The notes below the pieces were generated by a model. That model did no database searches. It was not told the origin of the DNA and was given only the letters and a program-made list of their open reading frames with translations. This document shows positions 8,347 to 17,600 of a stretch of DNA of 42,261 nucleotides, one piece after another. This DNA comes from Acidobacteriaceae bacterium (GTDB lineage Bacteria > Acidobacteriota > Terriglobia > Terriglobales > Acidobacteriaceae): assembly GCA_021323655.1 (NCBI GenBank), contig JAJPKO010000019.1, forward strand, positions 1 through 42,261, in the 5' to 3' direction. The stretch's first letter is position 1, and every line of letters starts with the position of its first letter. A program made the position numbers and the translations under genes.

Positions 8347-9840
8347 ATGGTCGCGATGACGACGAATGTGCAAGAAGTCACAGTGCACTCTCAAACCAAG
8401 TTGGAGAGGAATTCTCAGTGTGTGCGGGAAGTAGACCGCCGCACATTTCTCAAGACGACGGGCACTGCGGTTGCAGCGGCTTGCTTGAATGCAAAGTCTT
8501 ACGCACGCGTTCTAGGAGCGAACGACCGCATCCGTCTGGGACAGCTTGGCTGCGGAGCCAGGAGCCAGGGCCACGTGCATATGGCCCAGCTCGCTTCTGC
8601 CTCTATTCCAGTGGAGATTGTTGCAGTTTGCGATCTGTGGTCAGTGGCACGCGAGCGCCGCGCCCGGCAGGTCGAGAAGGTCTTTCATCTGACGCCGACA
8701 GTCCATAAGTATGCCGAGGAGATGTTGGAGCGAAAGGATATCGATGGAGTCATGATCGCGACCGCCGATCATCAGCACGCCAAACTATGCATCGACGTTG
8801 TGAGTGCAGGCAAGGATTGCTATGTCGAGAAGCCATTCGCCAATGTGCTGGAGGAAGCCAAGCATGCACGGGACGCGGTTCGCGCCTCCAGACAAGTCGT
8901 TCAGATGGGCACGCAGCATCGTAGTCAACCTTTTCCCCTTGCCGTTCGCGATATTGTTCGTTCCGGTCGAATTGGCCAGATCGTGCACATCGAACAGGAA
9001 TGGAACGTCAATGAGGAGCGGTGGCGCTTCGTCGAGGCAGACACGGGTATCTCGGAGAGTATGTTGCGGGACGAGAAGATGGAGTGGAGTACATGGCTCC
9101 ATCAGCGCACATCACAACTTAAAGAAAAGGATACAGATTGGAATCGTTGGCTCCTTGGGCGCCCCTATCGTCCTTTTGATCCGCACGTTTATCTGGAGTT
9201 CCGTCTGTATAAGGAATTCTCATCGGGCATTTTTGATCAGTGGCTGAGTCATGGTTGCGACCTCGTACATCTTTGGACCGATGAGGCCTACCCGGAGAGC
9301 GTCGTAGCAAATGGCGGAATCTTCGTGTGGAAAGACGAGCGAGAGAACCCGGACACGTGCGTCGCAGCTGTCACATATCCAAAGGGCTTTCTCTATACTT
9401 ATAAGACGACGTTCGGCAATAGCTACCGGAGCTTCTCACGCATTCAGGGACGTGACGGTACGATTGAGAATTATGGAGGTGAGGGCGCTTCGTTATTTGT
9501 TGTGACGCGAGAGGGCGGTCGGCACGAATATGATCCCGTGGACTCTGGCCCGATCTATCAGCAAGCACCAGATGCTGGTCCAGCGGCGGATGAGAGAGCC
9601 TATGTCCGCGTGCCCAGTGCCCCCGTACCCAACACTGCGGGGCCGGACGACGACGACAAAAGACACATTCTTAATTGGCTCGAAGCAATGAGAGACCGAA
9701 AAGAACCCAATGCGACTGTGGAGCATGGATTTTCACACTCGATCGTCTGTATCATGGCTACCCAATCTTACTGGAGCGGTAAGAAGCTGTACTGGGATCC
9801 AGTTGCCGAACAGATCGTCGATCACAAGATCAACTCGTAA
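8347..9840 (+). CDS. Tat-exported Gfo/Idh/MocA-family oxidoreductase
   Basis: This is an NAD(P)-dependent sugar oxidoreductase-like protein of about 497 residues. It has an N-terminal twin-arginine signal (DRRTFLKTTGTAVAAACLNA), so it is probably periplasmic with a pre-bound cofactor. A Rossmann motif follows (IRLGQLGCGARSQGHVHM), then the family hallmark EKPFANVLEEAKHARDA and a C-terminal alpha/beta domain (WNRWLLGRPYRPFDP, GIFDQWLSHGCDLVHLWTD). Two in-frame ATGs are close together (8347 and 8356); neither has a strong ribosome-binding site, and the frame is open far upstream into the receptor gene. Such Tat-Gfo proteins occur often in acidobacterial and planctomycete sugar-degradation loci. 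The substrate is unknown; a sugar or sugar acid supplied by the neighbouring receptor is plausible. Confidence 0.9.
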   Translation: MVAMTTNVQEVTVHSQTKLERNSQCVREVDRRTFLKTTGTAVAAACLNAKSYARVLGANDRIRLGQLGCGARSQGHVHMAQLASASIPVEIVAVCDLWSVARERRARQVEKVFHLTPTVHKYAEEMLERKDIDGVMIATADHQHAKLCIDVVSAGKDCYVEKPFANVLEEAKHARDAVRASRQVVQMGTQHRSQPFPLAVRDIVRSGRIGQIVHIEQEWNVNEERWRFVEADTGISESMLRDEKMEWSTWLHQRTSQLKEKDTDWNRWLLGRPYRPFDPHVYLEFRLYKEFSSGIFDQWLSHGCDLVHLWTDEAYPESVVANGGIFVWKDERENPDTCVAAVTYPKGFLYTYKTTFGNSYRSFSRIQGRDGTIENYGGEGASLFVVTREGGRHEYDPVDSGPIYQQAPDAGPAADERAYVRVPSAPVPNTAGPDDDDKRHILNWLEAMRDRKEPNATVEHGFSHSIVCIMATQSYWSGKKLYWDPVAEQIVDHKINS

Positions 9841-9865
9841 TTCGAATCGTGGGCGTCCTGGAGGG

Positions 9866-11128
9866 GTGACACTGAATTTGCGGGGTAAATCCTCAGGACG
9901 TGTGCGCTGGCTGATTGTGTGGACGCTCTTCCTCTCCACCGTGATCAATTATATGAGCCGGCAGACGTTCTCGGTTCTCTCGCCGCTGATTGCTCGGCAA
10001 TTCCATTTCGCACACAGAGATATAGGAGCGATCCTGAGCTCGTTCCAGGTGTCCTATGCCACTGCTTGGTTGGCCGGCGGGATCCTGCTGGACGCCCTCG
10101 GCACGAAGGCTGGACTTGTGATCGCTGCAGCCTGGTGGTCCGCGGTGAGTCTCCTCAGCGCGCTTGCGAGCTCGGTTCCAGCCTTCGCCGTTTTTCGTTT
10201 CATGCTCGGCGTCGGAGAGGGGTTCAATTGGCCGGGAGCTACGAAGGCTGTTGCTGAATGGTTTCCTGCCAAGGAGCGTGGTGTAGCCGTAGCTATCTTC
10301 GACAGCGGATCCAGCGTTGGCGGTGCGTTGGCCGCAATCTCGATCCCCTGGATAGCATTGACGGCTGGGTGGCGCTGGTCCTTTGTGTTCACAGGCATTC
10401 TTGGTTTAGCGTGGCTGACTCTATGGATTTTTGTCTATTACCCTTTGGATAAGCACCCGCGGGTCACTTTAGAAGAGACCAGTCTGATTCGAGACGGTCA
10501 ATCTCCACATGAGTCTGCAGTTGAGCCAAGACTAAGACAGTGGCCCAAACTCCTGCGGGACTCGAATGTCTGGGCTATTGTCATCGGCCGGTCGCTCACC
10601 GATCCGATCTGGTGGTTTTATGTATTTTGGCTTCCCCAATATCTGAGTGACGCGCGTGGATTCAGTCTCCAGCGCATCACGATGTTCGCCTGGATTCCCT
10701 TTGTTGCCGCTGACGCTGGCAACTTTACTGGGGGATTTCTCGCCGACTTCTTTGTTCGACGTGGAATGCAGGTTGTGCGGGCCCGTTTGATGGTTTGCTG
10801 CATCAGCTGCATTCCAATTCTTGCTGGAATCCCCGCAGCACTTGTTCAGAACAGCTATTGCGCGCTCGCACTCATCTGCGTCGCTTTGTGGGGTTATGCG
10901 GCATGGTCGACGATGGGCCTTACACTGCCCGCCGACATCCTGCCGCAATCCCACGTTGCCTCCGTGACAGGTTTGAGCGGCCTCGCCGCGGGGCTTGTCG
11001 GAGCTGCGTTTACTTTTTCGGTCGGCTTTCTTGTCGATCGAGTTTCATACATGCCAGCATTTCTCGCCGCAGGGATTCTACCCATCATTGCTACCGCGGC
11101 CGTCTATCGTCTGATTCGCGCCCGGTAA
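9866..11128 (+). CDS. MFS transporter, anion:cation symporter (hexuronate/galactonate) type
   Basis: This is a 12-helix inner-membrane symporter of about 420 residues. The beginning, WLIVWTLFLSTVINYMSRQT, matches the first helix of the ExuT/galactonate transporter group, where NY.DRQ is conserved (here MSRQ). GVGEGFNWPGATKAVAEWFP and the loop PAKERGVAVAIFDSGSSVGG are further hallmarks of that group. The start is uncertain: GTG at 9866 follows GGAGGG directly, too close for an ordinary site, while TTG at 9878 has GGAGG about 13 bases upstream. The gene begins just after the oxidoreductase stop, so it is likely the third gene of the receptor operon. Hexuronate or aldonate uptake is a family-level inference only. 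Confidence 0.88.
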   Translation: MTLNLRGKSSGRVRWLIVWTLFLSTVINYMSRQTFSVLSPLIARQFHFAHRDIGAILSSFQVSYATAWLAGGILLDALGTKAGLVIAAAWWSAVSLLSALASSVPAFAVFRFMLGVGEGFNWPGATKAVAEWFPAKERGVAVAIFDSGSSVGGALAAISIPWIALTAGWRWSFVFTGILGLAWLTLWIFVYYPLDKHPRVTLEETSLIRDGQSPHESAVEPRLRQWPKLLRDSNVWAIVIGRSLTDPIWWFYVFWLPQYLSDARGFSLQRITMFAWIPFVAADAGNFTGGFLADFFVRRGMQVVRARLMVCCISCIPILAGIPAALVQNSYCALALICVALWGYAAWSTMGLTLPADILPQSHVASVTGLSGLAAGLVGAAFTFSVGFLVDRVSYMPAFLAAGILPIIATAAVYRLIRAR

Positions 11129-11155
11129 CTCTGGTGCACCCCTGAATCCGCAAAT

Positions 11156-11200
11156 CCGCAACATCGCGCCGCACAGGAAAAATGCGGCGCGATGTTGCGG
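11156..11200 (+). terminator. Perfect 18-bp hairpin after the MFS gene
   Basis: CCGCAACATCGCGCCGCA at 11156-11173 and its exact reverse complement at 11183-11200 enclose a 9-base loop. It starts 27 bases after the transporter stop codon. Very stable and well placed to end the rightward operon, but no U-tract follows, so it may instead protect mRNA 3' ends or be a dispersed palindromic repeat. Confidence 0.5.
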
Positions 11201-11600
11201 CTGGTAGCTGCGTTGGTGTTGGCGTATGGCATAACGATGCTCCTTGTGTGGATTTGCCCGTTTTCGGCCCTGGTGGGCCAAAAAAAGACATTCGTTTCAT
11301 GGCTGGCGAAAAAGAGCGCAGCGAGGCGCTGTCAATCCCCGAAGCCCGAAGGGGCGCGGAAGCGAGCACGGCGCGCAGGTTGCGTCGCGCGGAGCTGCAC
11401 AAGCGGGATTGACAGAAGGAGCCGAGCGGAGCGTAGAGTTCGCCTGGAAACGAATGCCGAACGGCAAGGCCAGCCGAACGCTGCACCGCATGGTTTCAGT
11501 GTCGGGCGTTACGGGGCAGGAACAGATGGGATGAGAAGGCCAGTACAAGCCTTATGGGAGTACGGTTTTCGTATGAGCTTCACAGCCGGAGGAAACAGCG
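11201..11600 (+). other. Non-coding left flank of the IS110-family element; possible bridge-RNA region
   Basis: These 400 bases hold no convincing gene: several frames are open through GC-rich sequence, but none has a recognisable domain or start. The stretch from about 11400 to 11590 leads straight into the ribosome-binding site of an IS110-type transposase. It contains a candidate imperfect hairpin (AAGCCTTATG near 11545 against CGTATGAGCTT near 11570). In active IS110 elements the region upstream of the recombinase encodes a structured bridge RNA that pairs with donor and target DNA. That role here is inferred from position only; the element boundary was not located. Confidence 0.3.
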
Positions 11601-12671
11601 ATGAAGACAGTCAGACCAAAGACCGAAGAACAACGACTCACGATTGGCTTGGACCTCGGGGATAAATCCAGCGCCTACTGCGTTCTGGATGCCGCAGGCA
11701 TAGTAGTCAACGAACATAAGGTACGAACTACACCAAAAGGTCTCGCAGAGTATAGCGCTCAGTCGTGTTGCACTTGAGACTGGGACGCATTCACCTTGGG
11801 TAAGCCGTCTCATAGCGAAGTTCGGTCACGAAGTGATCGTGGCGAACGCTCGACATGTGCGACTGATCGCTCAGAGCCGCCAGAAGGATGATCGACTGGA
11901 TGCACGGACATTGGCACGTCTGGCCAGAGTCGATCCGAAGTTGTTATCTCCTGTTACCCATCGGAGCGCCCAGGCCCAAGCAGACCTTTCTCTTGTTCGG
12001 GCCCGCGCGGCGCTCGTCCGCTCGCGTACTACCCTCATCAACACCGCTCGTGGATTGGTGAAAACGAATGGGGAGAGATTACATGGATCAAGCAGCCGCA
12101 TTATCAAGCCGGATGTAAGCTCAGATCTCAGTCCAGAACTGCGCATCGCGATGGAACCAGTGCTCGCCAGCATCAAGGCGCTTACGGGGCAGATCAAAGA
12201 GTACAACCGCAAGATCATCGACCTCGGGAAAACGTCATACCCGGAGGTTGCACTTCTAACCCAGGTTCATGGCGTAGGGCCGCTTGTCGCATTGACGTTT
12301 ATCCTGACGCTAGAAGACCCACACCGATTCGATAAGAGCCGAGATGCAGTTGTTATATCGGTCTCCAACCAGCTCGTCGCAACTCTGGGAATAGCCAGCC
12401 ACAATTACACATCACGAAGGAGGGCGATCCCTACTTGCGTTCTCTGCTGGTTGAGAGTGCGAACCATATCCTCGGTCCTTTCGGAGCCGATAGCGACCTG
12501 AGACGCTGGGGACTTGCGTTGGCCTCGCGTGGTGCGGGTCTTGGAAGAAAGCGGGCCATCGTCGGTGTTGCACGCAAGCTCGCTGTCGTTCTCCATCATC
12601 TCTGGGTTACTGGAGAAGTCTATCGGCCATTGCATCAAGCGACCTTGGGTACTGCGGCAGTGGCTGCATAA
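11601..12671 (+). pseudogene. IS110-family transposase, broken by two frameshifts
   Basis: ATG at 11601 is preceded by GGAGG. The first segment (LTIGLDLGDKSSAYCVLDAA) carries the first catalytic Asp of the RuvC-like DEDD domain and ends at an early TGA at 11766-11768. The frame then shifts by one: VALETGTHSPWVSRLI, KDDRLDARTLARLARVDP and TQVHGVGPLVALTFILTLED continue in the second frame. Near 12355-12370 it shifts again, after which GLQPARRNSGNSQPQLHITK, EGDPYLRSLLVESANHILGP and the tail to TAA at 12671 are read. The three segments together give a nearly full-length IS110 recombinase, so this is an inactivated insertion sequence rather than short ORFs. Confidence 0.88.
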
Positions 12672-12867
12672 CAGAGATCGTCGTAACGCCGAGTTCGGTG
12701 ACTGCGTCAAGCGGGTTTGGCAACTCCTATCCACAGAGATAGCGAGCGAAGCCGCGGAACAGGTGGCAGCACCAGCTGAATCGAGTAACACCCAACTTGC
12801 ACCGGGCATACATCAAGCCCTCACAGAGTGCGGATGGAAGGGTGGCGACAGTTTGATCGGCAAGACG

Positions 12868-13587
12868 TTATGGCATTTGAGGAGAAGCGCTCTCGATTGT
12901 TCTTACGATCCACTCTGCATGTGGGAGTCCACTGGATCGCACAGCTTGAATCTCTCGTTCGAGCTCATACTCCACGCGACGGATTTCGACTTGGAAACCG
13001 TCGATCAAAAGATAGCTCGACCGATGGTCCCCATCGTGCGGTTGTCCAACGCTTCCGGAATTGGCTATGGTTTGGGATCCGATTCTTCGGACGAAAGGCT
13101 GGTGAATATGTCCATAGACGACGATTGTTTGGGCGATTGAGGAATACACAGAGTTGAATTGTTCATCGCTGTCTTGCGCTGAAGGTGCAACCCAAGGATT
13201 TCCGGGGCTTGCATGAACAAGAGCGACCAGCTCATTTATTTGCATCAGAGGAAGGCTGCGCAGCCATGACAGACGCTCTTCTCCTAATCGTTCACGCGTG
13301 AATGCAGCCATATTCCGGATGGCGTCCCAGAGGGAAGCTAGTTTGGGAGCTCGATTCGCGAAAGTCTCAAACGTTTCTGGAGATGCGAGCATCTGGTCTG
13401 TGTTTCCGGCGACACCTTTCCATCCGAGGTTGCGAATCTGATCTACGATCTCGACCGGCCCAGATCCAGCATCCGCGAGGTCTCCACCGTGAAAGACAAT
13501 ATCGGGAGAAGTCTGCTTCAAATCGGCTAAGACAGCTTCAAAAGCCGTCCTGTTGCCGTGAATGTCAGAAACGATAGCAACTCGCAT
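12868..13587 (-). CDS. Metallophosphoesterase (YfcE/MJ0936-like phosphodiesterase)
   Basis: This is a cytoplasmic dinuclear-metal phosphodiesterase of 239 residues. All family motifs appear in order: RVAIVSDIHGN (D-x-H) at the N-terminus, VFHGGDLAD (GD), VAGNTDQM (GN-D), ALVHASPGNPW (H) and VVYGHIHQPF (GH-x-H). The start at 13587 is chosen because AAGGAG lies about 7 bases upstream and the protein then starts right at the first metal motif; the frame stays open 36 codons further without a signal. The natural substrate is unknown, and members of this family act on cyclic nucleotides or phosphodiester model compounds. It lies between the IS110 remnant and the toxin-antitoxin pair and looks like a free-standing gene. 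Confidence 0.9.
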   Translation of the reverse strand: MRVAIVSDIHGNRTAFEAVLADLKQTSPDIVFHGGDLADAGSGPVEIVDQIRNLGWKGVAGNTDQMLASPETFETFANRAPKLASLWDAIRNMAAFTRERLGEERLSWLRSLPLMQINELVALVHASPGNPWVAPSAQDSDEQFNSVYSSIAQTIVVYGHIHQPFVRRIGSQTIANSGSVGQPHDGDHRSSYLLIDGFQVEIRRVEYELEREIQAVRSSGLPHAEWIVRTIESASPQMP

Positions 13588-13642
13588 CGCAGACTCCTTC
13601 CGTTTCGGACAGGATCGCAGAACGCTATTCGCTTGACAACCG

Positions 13643-13665
13643 GGGGCCTTCTCATGGAAGGCCCC
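13643..13665. repeat. 9-bp GC-rich hairpin upstream of the metallophosphoesterase gene
   Basis: GGGGCCTTC at 13643-13651 and GAAGGCCCC at 13657-13665 form a perfect stem with a 5-base loop TCATG. No T-tract follows on either strand. It stands in the 208-base gap between the divergent metallophosphoesterase and PIN-domain genes; function unknown. Confidence 0.45.
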
Positions 13666-13743
13666 GTTGGGATGGGTGGCGAAAGATGCCCGCATTTTGG
13701 CGGCTGGAGACAGGGAAGGTGCTCCTTCCCCTTGAAATCAGAT

Positions 13744-13784
13744 TTGTCCGGTCAGGAAAAAGAGCCTATAATTACATTTGTAAT
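13744..13784 (+). promoter_or_regulatory. Promoter and operator of the PIN toxin-antitoxin pair
   Basis: TTGTCC at 13744-13749 and a perfect TATAAT at 13767-13772 are 17 bases apart. Immediately downstream ATTACA-TT-TGTAAT (13771-13784) is a perfect inverted repeat overlapping the -10 box and the expected transcription start. Toxin-antitoxin operons are commonly autoregulated by their DNA-binding antitoxin at such sites. The toxin start at 13796 is only about 17 bases beyond the expected transcription start and has no ribosome-binding site, so the mRNA may be nearly leaderless. Confidence 0.6.
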
Positions 13785-13795
13785 AGTTTGTCATA

Positions 13796-14293
13796 ATGTT
13801 TGTCTTCGACTCATCGACGTTGATCCTGATTGCCAGGATCGAATTGCTGGACCTGTTTCTGAGCGAAATCGGGATGGAGGTTGCGATACCGCGGGCCGTC
13901 GAAGAGGAATGTTGCGGCGGCAAAAAGACTCTCGACGCTCTCGTGATTCAAAAAGCGGTAGACGAGTCGAGAATCACGGTATGGAGCGTGAAAAACAGGA
14001 AGCTGGTGCTGAAACTGGAAGCGGACTTCAGCATGGGGCGCGGAGAATCGGAAGCCGTCGCCCTTGCCTTGCAGGAGAAAGCGCGGCTGATGGGCATTGA
14101 TGACAAGCGCGGCATAAATGCCTGCAAACTGACGGGAGTTCCTTTCACCACGGCAATCGCTATCCTGCTGCGAAGCCGGCAGAAGAGGCTGATCGACAAA
14201 GACGAAGCGCTGGCTCGTCTCGCATCACTCGCAAGGTACGGGCGTTACAAGAGTTCGATTCTCGAAGACGCGAAGCGAAGGCTGGAGGACTAG
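13796..14293 (+). CDS. PIN-domain toxin (DUF3368-like)
   Basis: This 165-residue protein is a predicted Mg-dependent ribonuclease toxin. The PIN fold is shown by FVFDSSTLILIARIELLDLF (catalytic D5), IPRAVEEEC, GRGESEAVALALQEKARLMG (acidic residues near 84-86) and IDDKRG (D102/D103), followed by a C-terminal helix set that matches the DUF3368 group. It stands first in a two-gene operon and the antitoxin starts 2 bases after its stop. Toxin-first order is less common than antitoxin-first for VapBC pairs. PIN toxins typically cleave tRNA or rRNA; the target is not predictable here. Confidence 0.82.
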   Translation: MFVFDSSTLILIARIELLDLFLSEIGMEVAIPRAVEEECCGGKKTLDALVIQKAVDESRITVWSVKNRKLVLKLEADFSMGRGESEAVALALQEKARLMGIDDKRGINACKLTGVPFTTAIAILLRSRQKRLIDKDEALARLASLARYGRYKSSILEDAKRRLED

Positions 14294-14295
14294 GC

Positions 14296-14592
14296 ATGAC
14301 CAAGACGATGAGTATCCGCATGGACCGGGAGAATTACGAGTTCCTCAATGCGATCAGCCGGGAGGAGCGGAGCGACCTGTCAAAGGCGGTGCGCGATCTG
14401 GTGACGCGCGGCAGGGTGCTGCTTGCCTTGGAAAAGTACAGGAAAGGCGAGGCGTCGCTGGGCAAGGCCGCTGAAGTGGCGGGTCTGCCAGTCGGGCAGA
14501 TGATGACGCTCCTCGGAGAATTCGGGGTGCGGACCAGAATTGACCAGCAAGATTACCGTCAAAGCCTGGAGAACCTTGCCAAGGTTTGGTGA
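14296..14592 (+). CDS. UPF0175-like antitoxin with ribbon-helix-helix-type N-terminus
   Basis: This 98-residue protein has an N-terminal segment resembling a ribbon-helix-helix DNA-binding domain (TMSIRMDRENYEFLNAISRE, then RSDLSKAVRDLVTRGR). Its C-terminus has the UPF0175 signature (ALEKYRKGEASLGKAAEVAG, then LPVGQMMTLLGEFGVR). UPF0175 proteins are repeatedly found as partners of PIN/DUF3368 toxins. It would neutralise the upstream toxin and repress the shared promoter at the ATTACA-TT-TGTAAT site. It converges on hsdR with a 59-base gap that holds no obvious terminator. Confidence 0.8.
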   Translation: MTKTMSIRMDRENYEFLNAISREERSDLSKAVRDLVTRGRVLLALEKYRKGEASLGKAAEVAGLPVGQMMTLLGEFGVRTRIDQQDYRQSLENLAKVW

Positions 14593-14651
14593 GTTCTGGG
14601 ATCACTCTGCGTAGCCAAAGCGATTTGCATCTCGGAGGCGGCGTTCAGGGA

Positions 14652-17600
14652 TTAGGCTGAAGCCCAGTTTGCCGAAAGCACCTCCGCTTGTTCCAGCACA
14701 GTTTGTGTGGCACGCTCTTGTTTATCCGGCGGATAGCCGTATTTACGAAGAATGCGTTTTACCAGGACGCGCAGATGGGCGCGAACGTTCTCTCGAATTG
14801 TCCAATCGATGGTGGTGTTCTTGCGCACCGTTTCGACCAGCTCGCGCGCAATCGTCTTCAATGTCTCGTCGCCGAGCAGGTTCACGGCGCTGTCGTTGGT
14901 TTCGAGGGCATCGTAAAAGGCTATCTCGTCGTCCGTCAGATTCAGTGCGACGCCCCTGGCCGCGTCTTCCCGCATTTGCTTGGCGAGGCCAATCAGTTCC
15001 TCTATCACCTGGGCTGCCTGGATTGCGCGATTCTGATACTTGCGAAGACTGTTTTCCAGGAGTTCGGAGAAGAAGCGCGACTTGACCACGTTACGGCGCG
15101 ATCGGGTGCGAATTTCACCGTTGAGCAGCTTCCGCAGTAATTCCACGGCAAGGTTCTTCTGCGGAAGCCGTCCGACTTCGGCAAGGAACTCGTCGGAAAG
15201 CACTGAAAGATCCGGTTTCTTCAGTCCTGCCGCAGAGAAGATATCAACGACTCCATCTGTGACGATGGCGCGGGAAACGATTTGCCGGATAGCGGCATCG
15301 AGTTCTTGGTCCGGCCGCTGCTGTTGATCGGCTGATTTTGCCAGAACATTCCGAACGGCCTGGAAGAAGCCGACGTCATCCCGGATCTTCATCGCTTCAT
15401 CGTGCGGAACGGCAAGGGCGAATGCGATGGATAATTCGGTGACCGCCTGGGCCAAACGGCGCTTGCCGTCTGCCTGCCGAAGAATGTGCTCCTGAGCATT
15501 TGGAAGGAGAGCGAGCTTTTGGCTCGACGTGCCGCTTATCCATACGGACCAATCGAAGCCGTGGAACAGCCCGCGGCAGATTTCGTATTTTTCCAGCATC
15601 GTCGCGACAGCTTCTTCCTGCGGAATCGCGGTGCGACCCTGACCGCCGCTTTCCGTGTATATCGCCAACGCCTGCTTCAGCTCATGCGCAATCCCAAGGT
15701 AATCGACCACGAGGCCGCCTGGCTTGTCCTTAAATACGCGATTCACCCTGGCTATCGCTTGCATCAACCCATGCCCACGCATGGGTTTGTCCAGATACAT
15801 TGTGTGGAGGCATGGCGCATCGAAACCAGTGAGCCACATGTCGCGAACAATCACCACCTTGAATGGATCCTTCGCGTTCTTGAATCGCTTGGCCAGAGCT
15901 TCGCGCCGGGGCTTGTTGCGGATATGCTGCTGCCAGGCCGGACCATCCGAGGCGGAACCAGTCATCACGATTTTCATCAGCCCGGCGTCGTCATTGTCGT
16001 TATGCCAGTCAGGACGCAGCTTCGCAATTTGGTTGTAGAGCTCAACGCAGATACGGCGGCTCATGCAGACGATCATCGCTTTGCCATCCATAGCTGCCAG
16101 TCGCTCCTCGAAATGCTTCACGATGTCCTGGGCCACAAGCTGGAGACGCTTTTCTGTGCCAACCAGAGCTTCTACGGCAGCCCATTTGGTGCGCAGCTTC
16201 TCTTTGCGCTCAATCTCTTCGCCTTCCGTGGCCTCCTCAAAGTAAGGGTCAAGTTTTGGCTTCTCGCGCTCGTCGAGATCGAGTTTAGCCAGGCGGCTCT
16301 CGTAATAGATGGATACCGTCGCCTTGTCTTCAACCGCTCGCTGGATGTCATACACGCTGATGTAATCGCCAAAGACAGCGCGGGTATTAGCATCGGTCTT
16401 CTCAATCGGTGTTCCGGTAAACCCGATGAACGATGCATTCGGCAATGCGTCCCGCATGTGCCGGGCAAAGCCGTCGATAAAATCGTACTGACTGCGATGA
16501 GCTTCGTCGGCAATCACAATGATGTTTCGACGTGTCGAGAGAGCCGGATCACGGTCGTCCTCGGCCGGCATGAACTTCTGAATCGTCGTAAAGACGACTC
16601 CGCCCGTCGTGACCTGCAGGCGCGCACGCAAATCGTCGCGGCTCTCAGCTTGCACGGGATCTTGCCGCAGCAATTCATGGCAGCAGGAAAACGTGCCATA
16701 TAGCTGGTCGTCCAGATCGTTGCGGTCGGTAATGACTACAATCGTCGGATTCTGAAGCGCAGGCTCCAGTACCAGACGCCCGGCATAAAAAGCCATAGTC
16801 AGGCTCTTGCCGCTACCTTGGGTGTGCCACACTACCCCCACGCGCCGGTCGCCCTCTTCACGGGTAGCGGATAAAGTGGCGTCCAGTGCCCGGTTAACTG
16901 CGTGGAATTGATGGTAGCCGCTGATTTTCTTGGTCAGATTGCCGCCGCCCTCATCCTCGAAGACGATGAAATAGCGGAGAAAATCCAGAAGGCGCCGCTT
17001 GTCGAGCAGCCCCTGAAGCACGACCTGAAGCTGCGGCAGGGATTTGGGGGCCAGCTTTTCCCCCTCAATCGTGCGCCAAGGCATGAACCACTCCTGGCTT
17101 GCGGTCAACGACCCTACGCGCGCCTCTACTCCGTCTGACACAATCAGGGCCTCGTTATAGGCGAAGAGCGAAGGAATCTGTTCCTTGTACGTCTGGATCT
17201 GGTCGTACGCCTTCCAGATGGTGGCGTTTTCGTCCGCTGGATTCTTCAGTTCCATCAGGATCAGCGGCAGGCCGTTTACGAAGATCAGTACGTCGAGCCG
17301 GCGCTCGTTCTGGCCTTCCACGACAGTGAATTGATTGACCGCTACCCAATCGTTATTGGCAGCGTCGCCGAAATCGATCAGCTTGACCTGGCCGCCGCCG
17401 ATGGAGCCGTCCGGCCGCGTGAACTCGACGTTCACTTCTTCGACGAGCATTTTATGGAAGGCGTGATTGCGGGAAGTGAGCGACGGCTCGTCCAGGCGTG
17501 TCACGCGCTTGTAGGCGTCATCGAGCGCCGCAGGCGGCAGCGTGGGGTTGAGTCGTTGAAGCGCCTGTTTAAGCCGCCGCTCCAGGACTACATCGCGATA

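Larger units (their letters stand above)
11201..12830 (+). mobile_element. IS110-family insertion sequence remnant (ends approximate)
   Basis: This covers the broken transposase and its non-coding flanks. IS110 elements usually lack clear terminal inverted repeats and make no target duplication, so the ends cannot be fixed by eye. The left limit is set after the hairpin that follows the MFS gene and the right limit before the metallophosphoesterase stop at 12868; both are guesses. The sequence from 12672 to 12830 has no gene and would be the right end. Confidence 0.45.

Noticed and set aside
11260-11289. GGCCCTGGTGGGCC followed by A-run as a terminator
   Set aside because: The A-run follows the stem on the plus strand, so the T-run precedes the hairpin on the minus strand; neither orientation gives a stem followed by U's.
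12514-13140. Rightward frame of 208 codons across the IS110 end and the metallophosphoesterase
   Set aside because: It overlaps the conserved transposase tail in the wrong frame and the metallophosphoesterase on the opposite strand.
15486-16703. 405-codon rightward open frame opposite hsdR
   Set aside because: It is antisense to conserved helicase motifs of hsdR and its translation has no recognisable domain; GC-rich coding DNA often leaves long opposite frames open.
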